A stretch of 64,000 nucleotides of DNA from Advenella incenata (GTDB taxonomy: Bacteria; Pseudomonadota; Gammaproteobacteria; Burkholderiales; Burkholderiaceae_B), in contig NZ_SHKO01000001.1 in assembly GCF_004217095.1 (NCBI RefSeq), positions 558,001 through 622,000 of the forward strand. Reading direction: 5' to 3'. Under the pieces are notes generated by a model. The model was not told the origin of the DNA. It saw only the letters and a program-made list of their open reading frames with translations, and did not search any database. Both the position numbers and the translations under genes were made by a program. Positions 1-8,509 of the stretch are shown here, piece by piece. Numbering within the stretch: the first letter of the stretch is position 1; each line of letters begins with the position of its first letter.

Positions 1-548
1 TGGTTCCCAAGATTGTCGCCAGTGTAAATGCCTATATGGTCAACGAGCGCGAAGTGCTCACCCAGGTCACCGAGGCGCGCTCCAAAGTGGGCACTGTACA
101 GATTTCTGCCGATACGATTCCCACGCAGGAACAGTTGCAACAGTTTCAGGCCGCCCAGAACCAGTTGGGTTCTGCACTGTCGCGCCTGATCGCCGTATCG
201 GAAAACTATCCGCAACTGAAGGCCGACGCCCTGTTTCGTGACCTGAATGCGCAACTGGAAGGGACCGAAAACCGGATCGCTACTGCACGTGGCCGCTACA
301 TCAAGGACGTCCAGGCATATAACACGCTGATTCGCCAGTTCCCGACCCTGATCACCGCCAAGATAATGGGCTATCAGGTCAAGCCCAATTTCGGAACCGA
401 TAATCAGGACGAAATCATGCGCAATCCCGAGGTTAAATTTGACACGGGCGCCCGCGCGCCCGCGGGTAATGCCGCACCGGCTCAGCCTGCGCCCGCTCAG
501 CCCGCACCCGCTCAGCCCGCACCCGCTCAGCCCGCACCCGCTCAGTAA
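1..548 (+). CDS. lemA: LemA family protein (5' end outside the window)
   Basis: Partial gene: the reading frame is open from the first complete codon at position 3, with no start codon fitting a LemA N-terminus, so the membrane anchor lies upstream. The visible part (about 180 residues) starts at VPKIVASVNAYMVNERE, which matches the LemA core after its N-terminal helix, and continues through the helical segments to FPTLITAKIMGYQVKPNF, the usual end of the domain. The tail is low-complexity and runs out in repeated PAPAQ units encoded by near-identical 15-bp DNA repeats (about 480-545). LemA proteins are membrane-anchored helical-bundle proteins of unclear function, commonly found beside TPM-domain genes as here. 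The TAA stop shares one base with the first ATG of the next frame. Confidence 0.9.
   Translation, partial: VPKIVASVNAYMVNEREVLTQVTEARSKVGTVQISADTIPTQEQLQQFQAAQNQLGSALSRLIAVSENYPQLKADALFRDLNAQLEGTENRIATARGRYIKDVQAYNTLIRQFPTLITAKIMGYQVKPNFGTDNQDEIMRNPEVKFDTGARAPAGNAAPAQPAPAQPAPAQPAPAQPAPAQ
480..545 (+). repeat. 15-bp tandem repeat encoding PAPAQ
   Basis: About four copies of the unit gctcagcccgcaccc (the first copy has two substitutions) form the 3' end of the LemA gene and encode Ala-Gln-Pro-Ala-Pro units. In-frame 15-bp repeats can change copy number by slippage without breaking the frame, so tail length may vary between strains. Confidence 0.85.
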
Positions 549-589
549 TGCTACTTTCTGCCGTTTTCCAATCCCGCGGATCGAGTGTC

Positions 590-1507
590 ATGTGTCGTTT
601 GCAATCGCTGTTTCGCCTCCTGATTCTGCTGGTTGCGGTGGCCGGTTTTGCGCCGGCCATGGCGCAACAGGACGTACCGGTGCCGCAACTGACTGCAAGA
701 GTGACCGATACCACAGGTACGCTCGATCAAGGGCAGAAGGAGGCGCTTGAAGCCAAGCTCAAGGCGCTGGAAGAAAACAAAGGCGCGCAGGTGTTTGTAC
801 TGATGGTCCCCACCGTGCAGCCCGATACCGTCGAGAGTTATTCGCGCCGCGCATTCGATCAATGGAAAGTGGGTCGCGCCAATGTTGATGACGGTATCCT
901 GTTTCTGATCGCCAAGGATGACAGGCGCATGCGACTGGAGGTCGGCTACGGGCTGGAAGGGGCGGTGCCGGATGCACTGGCCTCGCGCATTATCAATGAT
1001 TATGTCGCCCCGCATTTCAAGACCAATGATTATGCCGGGGGCGTCAATGCCGGTGTCACGGCTCTGGTATCGCTGATCGAGAACGAGGCGCTGCCTGCGC
1101 CGGAAAAAAAGCAGGCCGGCGATGGCGAGTTTGATGAAGGCCTGTTTGGTGCGTTGGGCCCCATGCTGATGTTCGGTTTTTTTCTGATCGCATTTTTTCC
1201 ACCCGTGATCAGCGCAGTAGCGGCCGGCGTCATGTTGTTTGCAATTACCGGCAATATTATATGGGCAGGGCTGGCCGCCATTGCGGCATTGGTCATCAGC
1301 GGCATTGCCCGAAAAATTGTCCCCCGTGGCGCAGTGCGCGGAGCACGGCGTAACGGCGCCATTCTTGGCGGTGGTCTGGGCGGCCTGGGCGGTGGCTTTG
1401 GTGCCGGACGCGGCGGTGGTGGTTTCGGAGGGGGCGGCTTCGGCGGTGGGTTTGGTGGCGGCGGTGGCGGCAGCAGCGGTGGCGGAGGAGCTTCAGGTGG
1501 CTGGTAA
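590..1507 (+). CDS. TPM-domain exported protein (YgcG family)
   Basis: The start at 590 is chosen because it gives a clean signal peptide (MCRLQSLF, a hydrophobic run, APAMAQQ, cleavage near residue 26). An in-frame ATG at 548 overlapping the lemA stop would add 14 residues. Residues about 30-165 form a TPM domain, with the family core LDQGQKEALEAKLKALE and DDGILFLIAKDDRRMRLEVGYGLEG. Two hydrophobic segments follow (roughly residues 190-240), then an extreme Gly-rich tail of GGGFGGG-type repeats ending GASGGW. This domain order (signal, TPM, membrane segments, glycine tail) is typical of YgcG proteins, whose biochemical role is not settled. It is the middle gene of a lemA-TPM-TPM operon. Confidence 0.88.
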   Translation: MCRLQSLFRLLILLVAVAGFAPAMAQQDVPVPQLTARVTDTTGTLDQGQKEALEAKLKALEENKGAQVFVLMVPTVQPDTVESYSRRAFDQWKVGRANVDDGILFLIAKDDRRMRLEVGYGLEGAVPDALASRIINDYVAPHFKTNDYAGGVNAGVTALVSLIENEALPAPEKKQAGDGEFDEGLFGALGPMLMFGFFLIAFFPPVISAVAAGVMLFAITGNIIWAGLAAIAALVISGIARKIVPRGAVRGARRNGAILGGGLGGLGGGFGAGRGGGGFGGGGFGGGFGGGGGGSSGGGGASGGW

Positions 1508-1994
1508 TAAATGGGAATGGCTGGGGCTCGATGGCCTCGATGGCTGGTGGCTGTCGCGGCGCGTGTTTACGCACGCCATGATGGAGCGGCTGACTGGCGA
1601 AATACGCAAGAGTGAAGCGCGCCATGCCGGCGAGTTGGTGCTGGCAATTGAACATGACACACCGGGGCACAGCCGGGAGACCTCTATCCGGGCGCTGGAA
1701 GTATTTGGCCGCCTGAAGGTATGGGACACGCCTATGCGTACCGGCCTGTTGCTATATATCTCTTTGAATAAACATAAATTCGAAATTGTCGCCGATCGCG
1801 GTATTGGCGTGGATCCGAAGCAATGGGATGACATTTGCACGATATTGCAAACGCGTTTTGCCGCCAGACAATACGAACAGGGGTTGCTGCAGGCGATCGC
1901 TGCTATCGAAGCAGTATTGCAGACCTCGTGTGGCGGGCAGCCGTCAGGCGACGATGGGCGTAATCATCTGCCGGATGCGCCTGTCCTGTTGTAA
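1497..1994 (+). CDS. TPM-domain protein, second copy (GTG start)
   Basis: Start assigned to GTG 1497, which sits 6 bases after GGAGGAG (1484-1490) and overlaps the end of the preceding gene by 11 bases, so it is probably translationally coupled. Earlier in-frame ATGs would translate the glycine-rich tail of the upstream gene in another frame. The 165-residue product has a short N-terminus, then a TPM-type domain: FTHAMMERLTGEIRKSEARHAGELVLAIE, then GLLLYISLNKHKFEIVADRGIG and the terminal helix ARQYEQGLLQAIAAIEAVLQ. There is no signal peptide or membrane segment, so it probably acts at the inner face of the membrane. The lemA/TPM/short-TPM trio is a recurrent proteobacterial arrangement. Confidence 0.85.
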   Translation: MAGNKWEWLGLDGLDGWWLSRRVFTHAMMERLTGEIRKSEARHAGELVLAIEHDTPGHSRETSIRALEVFGRLKVWDTPMRTGLLLYISLNKHKFEIVADRGIGVDPKQWDDICTILQTRFAARQYEQGLLQAIAAIEAVLQTSCGGQPSGDDGRNHLPDAPVLL

Positions 1995-2147
1995 GCAGAC
2001 AAAGGCAGCGCGCGCCGTTTTCTCGGGCTGGCGCGCGTAAAACGGTTTGGCAGTTCAGGGTTAAACAGGCCAAAAAGTAAACAGACCAAATCGGCTAAAA
2101 ACCCAAAACTAAAGCCTCGCAAATTAAAGGTTAAAAAAGTAAAGACT

Positions 2148-2176
2148 GAAAAATAAAGGACGCCTTCCTGGCGTCC
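2148..2176 (-). terminator. Rho-independent terminator for the DUF3482 operon
   Basis: Seven-bp stem GGACGCC/GGCGTCC (2158-2164 and 2170-2176) with a 5-base loop. On the minus strand it is followed by TTTATTTTT. It lies just beyond the 3' end of the reverse-strand GTPase gene. A GC-rich inverted repeat (2009-2016/2030-2037, CGCGCGCC) lies closer to the forward TPM gene but has no T-run. Confidence 0.75.
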
Positions 2177-2220
2177 TGCATCGGTTGTTGCCGTGCTCGT
2201 TTCCTGCGATCGCACGATCG

Positions 2221-3615
2221 CTATTGAGTGCCGATGCTGGCGAGTGTTCTGCCCAATTGCCCGACCGCGACGTCGCGCCGCGAACCTGACGAAAAATGAT
2301 CTCCCAGTCTTGACCATTCCGGATGGCTGCGCGCTTCTTGCAACTGTTCGGGCAGGGCCTGCTCCTTGAGTTCTTCCTGGGCCGCTTGCATCGATATCTG
2401 CACCGGCGCCATATCGGCATGGCCGCGTAACTCCAGCGCGCGTATCAACTGGTGTGCGCGAATGGCCAGCAGACGCAGTATGCTGTCTTCGACGGTAATC
2501 TCATGAAAGCCCTGCAGGCGCCCGTACAGCCGTTTTCCCAGCTTGTCGGTGCCCTGCCAGACGCTGCCCAGAACGCCGCCAATCAGCGCGGCGGTTCCCA
2601 GACTCAGGCCTGCTGTAAATACATCTACTGCGGCGCCGGCCATGGCGCCAGCGGCAAAGCCTTTGCCAACGTGAATGCCTGTGTCCAGCAGAGCCTGCGG
2701 ATTGAACAGATCCATATTCCATCGCCCCCCTTCAAGCGGCAGGGGCTGGCCGGGATAATCTTCAGGGCGGAAACGGTAATGTGTCAGCAATGCCTTGATG
2801 CCGGCTTGCTCGCGTTGCCGTACTTTGTCCTGCATGAGCTGGGTGCTGCTTTTGACGCTATCGTCGTCGGTCTGGCTACTCAGGCGCAGCGCGGCCACGT
2901 CGATCAGCATATCGGCAACCAGCGCAAAAGCCGCATTGCGGCGCCGTTCGCGCTGTACGCCGACATCTTCGGACAGCGCCTGCAGTGTCGCCGCGTGCGT
3001 GTCGAGCACCAGCGCCAGCTTCTGATAAAGTTGCGCTTCGCCATCGAGCGCGGGCGCGACGGTGTCAAATTCAATAACCACATGCAAGCCCAGGCGTGCC
3101 AATGTCTCCTTCCAGTCCTGCTTGCGTGCGTGGGCATCGTTGATGAAATTGAGCACCGGAACCAGCGGCTTGCCACAGCGGGCCAGGATGGCAAGCTCAT
3201 CCTTGTGCTTGGCAAGGATTGGATCCCTGACGTCAATAACATAGAGTCCCGCATCACAGGCGATGAGTTTTTTGAGCACGCGGGCTTCTTGCTCGAACCG
3301 CCGCTTGCTCTCGGGCGAGTCAAGAAATCGCGCGATGCTTTCCGGGCCATCATGCCGGCTGCCGGTTTGGGTCTGCAACTGATCCAGATAATCCAGCAGC
3401 CCGATACCGTCTTCCAGCCCAGGGGTGTCGTACAACTCGACCGCTGCAGCGCCATTGAGCAGCAGGCGCGCGCCTTCCACGTGGCGGGTAGTACCGGGAG
3501 CATCTGAAACCTGCCCGAAGCCGGCATCGTGCGTGAGCGTGCGCAACAGCGAGGTCTTGCCGGTATTGGTATGGCCAACGACAGCCAGACGCAGGGCGGT
3601 GTTTGCGGTCGTCAT
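2221..3615 (-). CDS. GTP-binding protein with DUF3482 domain
   Basis: 464 residues. A TrmE/Era-type GTPase domain fills the N-terminus: P-loop GHTNTGKTS (residues 14-22), the switch region APGTTRHVEG, and the G3 motif DTPG in ELYDTPGLEDG. The G4 position reads NFIND rather than a clean NKxD, as is common in this family. The C-terminal half is the DUF3482 region and contains a Gly/Ala-rich segment (about 310-350) that resembles membrane-associating glycine-zipper sequence. The gene overlaps the upstream DUF2868 membrane-protein gene by 4 bases (ATGA), and the two families are repeatedly found together, so they probably form one complex. The cellular role is unknown. Confidence 0.87.
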   Translation of the reverse strand: MTTANTALRLAVVGHTNTGKTSLLRTLTHDAGFGQVSDAPGTTRHVEGARLLLNGAAAVELYDTPGLEDGIGLLDYLDQLQTQTGSRHDGPESIARFLDSPESKRRFEQEARVLKKLIACDAGLYVIDVRDPILAKHKDELAILARCGKPLVPVLNFINDAHARKQDWKETLARLGLHVVIEFDTVAPALDGEAQLYQKLALVLDTHAATLQALSEDVGVQRERRRNAAFALVADMLIDVAALRLSSQTDDDSVKSSTQLMQDKVRQREQAGIKALLTHYRFRPEDYPGQPLPLEGGRWNMDLFNPQALLDTGIHVGKGFAAGAMAGAAVDVFTAGLSLGTAALIGGVLGSVWQGTDKLGKRLYGRLQGFHEITVEDSILRLLAIRAHQLIRALELRGHADMAPVQISMQAAQEELKEQALPEQLQEARSHPEWSRLGDHFSSGSRRDVAVGQLGRTLASIGTQ

Positions 3616-4997
3616 GGCGCAGCAATCCAGTCAGGAAGCGAGGCAGGGCTCAAGTGGAGCGTATCGGGCAAAAAGCCGGCGTCGGCCAGTTGTGTCTGCC
3701 AGGTTTGCTGGCGCGAAGCCTGACCGTCGCGTTGCCACAACAAAATATGGGTGGCGCGGGCAAGGCTGGCCAGTTCGGAAATCAGGCGCAGCGTGCCGCG
3801 ATCGGGCGTCTGCGCCGCGTCCACGACCAGCAGCAGACCTTTGACGGGCTGGGCATGGAGCCGATCAAGCAAGGCATGACGCTGTTCACGTGATTCAAGT
3901 ACGCCACCATCCTGCACGCCTGCAGCAACGGGAAACACGGGCCAGTTGGTGTCGGGGGGCAACTCAATGCCCACATAAACCGGTTCGGACGAATAAGCGC
4001 GCGTGACGTTGTCACCCGGCCCTGATCGTGTGTCGTCGCCGGCCGGCGCATCAATACCCAGGTTTTCGCTGGTCGGCGCAAGCCGGGCAACCAGCGGACT
4101 GTACGAAGGCAGATCGATATCCAGCCTGAGTGCCAGCAACGCACCGCGCAATTGCCAAAGACATATCACCAAACTGATAACGCGCAACAACAGGCCGTAG
4201 CACAGGACCACGCCCAACAGCCAGGCCGACCAGATGGCATAGGTATTTTCCGATAGTGTTGCACCTGCTGTGCTCTGACGCACCAGTTCAGCATCCGGTA
4301 TGGGAAAGCCCAGCATGGCGGGCAGCGCGCCCAACGTGCGCGTCAGCGAGACAAACACGTCGGGAGACAGAATGGTCGTCTCCCAGCCAAAGGTATAGCG
4401 CTGCGCTGCCAGCAGACCCAGCATGGTCAGCAGGGCGGCAAGAAAAAACAGCACCCAGAACCCATGACTGACACAGGACAAGGCCCATTTGAGGGCACTG
4501 TTTTGCGCCAGCAGCGAGACAAAGGATTGGGGCGCCAGTGCGGCTTCGGGGCCGCGCGCGATCTTGCGACTGAGCCACAGCCAGAGCTGTCCCAGCCAAC
4601 TGAATGCCCGTGAGGACAGGAACAGGGAAAGGACCCAGAACAGGAACGTCAGGCCGTGTACGCCGAGCAAGGTCACAATGGCCAGCAGGACATTGATATG
4701 GCGATTGGCAGAACCCAGTACGCCAGCGGCAGCGCCTGCACCACCCAGCAGGGCCACTAAGGCCAGGATAAGCAGGGCCAGTTTCGCACCTTGCGTCCAC
4801 TGTTCGACAAGCGTGGTGGTGTTTTCGCGATCGGCGAGCAGGCGCGCACGGCGCACGATTTTTTCTTCGGGGCTGTCGTTGCCACTGCGCAATTGGCGAA
4901 TGAGGGCAGCGTCATCAAGCGGCCCCCAGTGATCTTCGCGCAGGCGAATGGCCTCGGTCAGCCAGAAATCCTTGAATGAAAATTTACGACGGGCCAT
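3612..4997 (-). CDS. DUF2868 integral membrane protein
   Basis: 461 residues. The N-terminus is charged (FKDFWLTEAIRLREDHWGPLD), then residues about 80-290 hold several strongly hydrophobic segments (for example LALLILALVALLGGAGAAAGVL and WLLGVVLCYGLLLRVISLVICL), then a soluble C-terminal domain with LLLVVDAAQTPDRGTLRLI. First gene of a two-gene unit with the DUF3482 GTPase, whose start codon lies inside this gene's end. The pairing suggests a membrane platform for the GTPase. No function is established. Confidence 0.85.
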   Translation of the reverse strand: MARRKFSFKDFWLTEAIRLREDHWGPLDDAALIRQLRSGNDSPEEKIVRRARLLADRENTTTLVEQWTQGAKLALLILALVALLGGAGAAAGVLGSANRHINVLLAIVTLLGVHGLTFLFWVLSLFLSSRAFSWLGQLWLWLSRKIARGPEAALAPQSFVSLLAQNSALKWALSCVSHGFWVLFFLAALLTMLGLLAAQRYTFGWETTILSPDVFVSLTRTLGALPAMLGFPIPDAELVRQSTAGATLSENTYAIWSAWLLGVVLCYGLLLRVISLVICLWQLRGALLALRLDIDLPSYSPLVARLAPTSENLGIDAPAGDDTRSGPGDNVTRAYSSEPVYVGIELPPDTNWPVFPVAAGVQDGGVLESREQRHALLDRLHAQPVKGLLLVVDAAQTPDRGTLRLISELASLARATHILLWQRDGQASRQQTWQTQLADAGFLPDTLHLSPASLPDWIAAP

Positions 4998-5024
4998 CGC
5001 GTGGGTTATCTTGGGGATTGGATG

Positions 5025-5381
5025 TCAGTGCTTGAACCAGCGTTTGGCAGCCTGCTCGGCCTGCTGCTTCACTTCTGGCGTAATGTAATAGGCGACGGCA
5101 GCCAGTGCGGCGGCAAGTACGCTCAGGTCGTCGGTATACCCAACGCCCGGTATGAAGTCCGGCAAGGCATCCAGCGGCAACACGAGGTAGGCCAATGCTC
5201 CGTAAATGACCCGACGGGCCCAGGCGGGTGTGGCCGGACTGCGCACAGCATAGTACAGTAGCAGGGCTTTCTGAATAACGGTACGCCCGGCACGTTTGGC
5301 GACACGGGCAATTTTTCTGACAAGACCTGCCGGTTTTTCGGCGTCCTGAGTGTTGGCGTCAATCGTGTGGTAACGAGTCAT
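5025..5381 (-). CDS. DUF1232 (YkvA-like) small membrane protein
   Basis: 118 residues from the ATG at 5381, chosen over an ATG 66 bases upstream because GGGAGG lies immediately before it. It carries the DUF1232 signature: ARRVIYGALAYLVLPLDALPDFIPGVGYTDDLSVLAAAL, a hydrophobic helical pair around a PLDxxPDxxP turn. The N-terminus is basic (ARVAKRAGRTVIQKALLLYYAVR). The family is small, membrane-associated and uncharacterised. It lies 27 bases beyond the start of the DUF2868 gene on the same strand, so it may be co-transcribed into that operon. Confidence 0.85.
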   Translation of the reverse strand: MTRYHTIDANTQDAEKPAGLVRKIARVAKRAGRTVIQKALLLYYAVRSPATPAWARRVIYGALAYLVLPLDALPDFIPGVGYTDDLSVLAAALAAVAYYITPEVKQQAEQAAKRWFKH

Positions 5382-5415
5382 GAGCCTCCCGTAATCAATG
5401 AAAATAAGGCGGATA

Positions 5416-5445
5416 AAACGAAAAATGCGTGCCACTGGGGCACGC
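5416..5445 (-). terminator. Rho-independent terminator after the GlsB-like gene
   Basis: Stem GCGTGCC/GGCACGC (5427-5433 and 5439-5445, 5-base loop), followed on the minus strand by ATTTTTCGTTTT. It separates the GlsB-like gene from the DUF1232 gene. Confidence 0.85.
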
Positions 5446-5466
5446 ACTCTTTATAACATGCCGGTG

Positions 5467-5715
5467 TCAGGAGCGCTTGGCGATCAGGCCATATACGAAA
5501 AGAACAATAATGGCGCCGACAACAGAAGCGATCCAGCCTGCAGCGTCACCCTGCGAGTACCATCCCATCGCCTGACCCAGGTAGGTTGCAACGATAGATC
5601 CGACGATACCCAGAATCGTGGTAAGAATGAGCCCCATGGACTGGTTGCCCGGCATAACGGCACGAGCGATCAAGCCAATAATAAAACCAATCACGATAGT
5701 AATGATAATCGACAT
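5467..5715 (-). CDS. GlsB/YeaQ/YmgE family stress-response membrane protein
   Basis: 82 residues, nearly all in three transmembrane helices: IIITIVIGFIIGLIARAVMPG, LILTTILGIVGSIVATYLGQ and IASVVGAIIVLFVYGLIAKRS. The conserved family features RAVMPG and GIVGS are present. The family was once called transglycosylase-associated, but a catalytic role is not supported. AGGAG lies before the start. A terminator follows, so it is a single-gene transcript. Upstream, at 5797-5811, is an inverted repeat TGGAAA-ATG-TTTCCA that could be an operator. Confidence 0.92.
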   Translation of the reverse strand: MSIIITIVIGFIIGLIARAVMPGNQSMGLILTTILGIVGSIVATYLGQAMGWYSQGDAAGWIASVVGAIIVLFVYGLIAKRS

Positions 5716-5956
5716 ATTCTTTTACTCCTGAAATGAGTGGATTTACTGACTGTGTGTAACGTTCAGATCATATAGGAAGGATTATTTCCGCACAAATGGA
5801 AAATGTTTCCATATATTAGTAAAGCGATCGTTGCCACAGTCTGTCCATAAAGCATACCGGCTATACGCGATCCTTGTGTGAATATTGACTTTTATTTTAA
5901 ATAGCTGCAGCGATTTCGTGGTTTATCTGCCTTTGTTTGTTGTTGTATGCACACGA

Positions 5957-6862
5957 TTATCCTTTTTTTTGCAGCGCCTTGCCTGCCCGCATGCGAGACA
6001 GTCTGCTGCCGAAAATATTGATGGCCAGCCCCACGACAACCACGGCGCTGCCAAGCCATTGCACCAGCGACAGTTTTTCGTGCAGGACCAGCTCAGCCGA
6101 CAGCAGACCGACCACGGGAATCATCAATGACATTGGGGTTACCAGGCTGACCGGGTGATGCGCCAGCAGCCGCCCCCACAAGTAATAGCCAACGAACGAG
6201 GCCAAATAGGCCAGGTACATGACCGAGCCGACGCCGGTCCACGACAGATTGGCCAGACTATGTGCGATCGCCTGGGGGCCTTCGAACAACCAGGAGGCCA
6301 GCAGAAAAGGAAAGACAGGAAAGACGGCGCCCCAGGTCAGCAGACTGAACATATTGACCGCCGGGCCGGCCTTTTTTATGACGATATTGCCGCAACCCCA
6401 ACTGAAGGCCGCACACAGGGTGAGAAAGAACGCAAACAGCGGCACCGGCTTGGTACTGTCGGCGCCCATTTCAATGACGGCCAGACCGATGGCGGCCACC
6501 ACCATGGCAACGATACTGTGCAGCCGTACCTTTTCATTCAACAGCAGCGCTGCAATCAGGACCGAAAAGAATGCCTGCGACTGCAGCACCAGCGAGGCCA
6601 GGCCTGCCGGCATGCCCATTGCAATGGCGCTGAACAGAAAGGCAAATTGCCCAAAGCATAGGGTCAGGCCGAAAAGCAGCAGCAATCGCAGCGGGATGAC
6701 CGGCCGCGGAATAAACAGAATGGCGGGAAAGGCGACCATGGCAAAACGCAAGGCACCCAGCAGCAACGGAGGAAATTGCTCGACACCAAACTTGATCACC
6801 ACGAAGTTGAGCCCCCACAGGAGGACAACGAGAAGGGCAGCAAGCCAGTGACGCAAAGGCAT
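5957..6862 (-). CDS. EamA-family drug/metabolite exporter
   Basis: 301 residues from the ATG at 6862. A frame-compatible upstream ATG would add 22 non-hydrophobic residues. Ten predicted membrane helices in two EamA repeats: the first begins WLAALLVVLLWGLNFVVIKFG, and the second begins LFAFFLTLCAAFSWGCGNIVIKKAG. The glycine/tryptophan positions WGLNFV and SWGCGN are typical. Close to the O-acetylserine/cysteine-pathway exporters of this superfamily, but the substrate cannot be assigned from sequence alone. Monocistronic, in the same orientation as the sulfite-oxidase-like gene upstream. Confidence 0.88.
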   Translation of the reverse strand: MPLRHWLAALLVVLLWGLNFVVIKFGVEQFPPLLLGALRFAMVAFPAILFIPRPVIPLRLLLLFGLTLCFGQFAFLFSAIAMGMPAGLASLVLQSQAFFSVLIAALLLNEKVRLHSIVAMVVAAIGLAVIEMGADSTKPVPLFAFFLTLCAAFSWGCGNIVIKKAGPAVNMFSLLTWGAVFPVFPFLLASWLFEGPQAIAHSLANLSWTGVGSVMYLAYLASFVGYYLWGRLLAHHPVSLVTPMSLMIPVVGLLSAELVLHEKLSLVQWLGSAVVVVGLAINIFGSRLSRMRAGKALQKKG

Positions 6863-6942
6863 GAAAATTCCGGGTAACGGTAAGAGGCAGGAGTAGCGAT
6901 TATGCGCCACCACGCAGTCGGCTTGCAAGCCGAAGCGGCGTT

Positions 6943-8253
6943 TTATCCCGCAGGCGCGATCGTCAGGGCCACATGATGCTCGCGCCAGCCATTGACAAAA
7001 TACCCTGTATTGTCGGTGGTCAATTCCGGCTGCTGTTGTCCGGCGGCATTGGTGGCGCGGCAGGCCAGTTCGACGGGCCCGGGTGGCAGGTTCAGCGAGA
7101 TCTCGAACAGGCGCCAGGCGAACGGGCCCAAATCGCTCCCGGTAAGCTGAGCCGGGTGCCAGGTGGCGCCGCCATCGGCGGTCACTTCGATTCGGGTTAC
7201 GGCTGAAGCGCCTCCCATGGCCACTCCACGGATCGGCGTGGTGCCCGCCTTGACTGGTTCACCTGAGCCCAGGGGTTCGGTGATCCAGGATTTGACCGGC
7301 AGCCTCCAGGCAGGGATGGTCAGGCGCGGCTCGCCCGGCCGCAGCGGCACCCGGAAATCGGCGGTCTGGATGTGGGCGCTGGATTCCTCGGCGGTGAAGG
7401 CAATGCGCCGGACATACTTGATGTAATTGATGCCGGCATAGCCCGGCAATACCAGACGCAGCGGGCCGCCATGCGCCAGGGGAATGGGTGCGCCATTGAG
7501 TGTCCAGGCCAGCAGGGCGTGTTCGAGCGCGGATAATGGAACCGAGCGTTCAACCCGGGTGAAGTCCGACGCAATGCCATCGGGCAGGCTATCGGCGCCT
7601 GTGGCGGTGAGAAAGCGGCTGCCGGGAACAACGCCCCCCAGTTCATGTATGACTGTTGTCAATGGCACACCCGTCCAGATCACACAGCCGGCGGCACCTG
7701 TCTGCCATTGCGTGCCAATGGCCGGTCTGCTTTGCAGGGCGCGGCCGTTTTCGGCACACTGCAGCACCGTGGCTACCGTCCGCGTGGGCATTGCCTGCAG
7801 CTCAGCCAATGTGTAGGCATCTGGCTGGGCGACCCCGCCAAAGGCGACGGGCCATTGCCCTGCCTCGGCCAACAGCCGCGCAGGCGGAGGCAGGGCGTTG
7901 TCGCGGACAAACAGGCACTGCGTCGGGGTAATTAACTGGCGACCAAGCACTGCACGGCGCGTTTCAATGGCGTGCGGGTTATGCACGAGCAGGCTGTCGG
8001 CGTCTTTCCAGGCCAGGCTCGCGGGCAGCGGCGCCGGCTCGGCCGGCGGCAACTGCGGGTTGGGCGTGTTCGCTGCGGCAGGGGATGGCGGCGCATCGGT
8101 CGGTGTTGGTGCTTTTGTTGTTGTATCGGCCGAGGCGCTGCCGGCGCCGGTGGTAGCGGCCTGGAGTTTGCCGCAGGCCGCGCTCAATGCAAACGCGAGT
8201 GCCTGTATCAGCCGTGTGCGTCTTTGCGGGTTGACCGTGGCGTGGCGTGGCAT
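6943..8253 (-). CDS. Exported molybdopterin oxidoreductase, sulfite oxidase (SorA-like) family
   Basis: 436 residues. The N-terminus has RRTRLIQALAFALSAAC, reading as a twin-arginine-like or lipoprotein-like export signal, then a long Pro/Ala/Thr linker to about residue 80. The Mo-cofactor domain follows, starting near FVRDNALPPP. Cys166 in LQCAENGR is the expected molybdenum ligand. Substrate-side segments include GPLRLVLPGYAGINYIKYVR. A C-terminal Mo-co dimerisation domain (TTPIRGVAMGGASAVTRIEV, with GGATWHPA) completes the fold. Sulfite oxidation to sulfate in the periplasm is likely, and sulfonate catabolism elsewhere in the window would release sulfite. No SorB cytochrome c gene lies next to it, so the electron acceptor is unknown. 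Confidence 0.82.
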   Translation of the reverse strand: MPRHATVNPQRRTRLIQALAFALSAACGKLQAATTGAGSASADTTTKAPTPTDAPPSPAAANTPNPQLPPAEPAPLPASLAWKDADSLLVHNPHAIETRRAVLGRQLITPTQCLFVRDNALPPPARLLAEAGQWPVAFGGVAQPDAYTLAELQAMPTRTVATVLQCAENGRALQSRPAIGTQWQTGAAGCVIWTGVPLTTVIHELGGVVPGSRFLTATGADSLPDGIASDFTRVERSVPLSALEHALLAWTLNGAPIPLAHGGPLRLVLPGYAGINYIKYVRRIAFTAEESSAHIQTADFRVPLRPGEPRLTIPAWRLPVKSWITEPLGSGEPVKAGTTPIRGVAMGGASAVTRIEVTADGGATWHPAQLTGSDLGPFAWRLFEISLNLPPGPVELACRATNAAGQQQPELTTDNTGYFVNGWREHHVALTIAPAG

Positions 8254-8509
8254 GGCGTGACCTGTCAGTGAACAATGTGTGAGCGAGTCCGAAGCGGACT
8301 GGCGCAGGAAAAACAGGCTCCATGTTATGGATTAATCGCTTCGCTGTAAACCGGAAAAAGATGTCCCGTTGCTGCCGGCTGCGTCGGAAGTCGCATCCGT
8401 TCTTTTCACGCCATTGTCGGTTTACCAAGGTATTATTCGGTATGTCACAATCATGAAATATAAAGTTTTTACTATCGTTCAATTCTCCCCGCTTAAAAAT
8501 GAGGTCTTC

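Noticed and set aside
1239-1496. ATG start at 1239 for the second TPM gene
   Set aside because: It would translate the glycine-rich tail of the preceding gene in a different frame. GTG 1497 has a perfect GGAGGAG site.
2452-3507. 351-residue open frame on the + strand opposite the DUF3482 GTPase gene
   Set aside because: Fully antisense to a clearly conserved gene with a P-loop; its protein shows no recognisable domain. Typical GC-rich antisense shadow.
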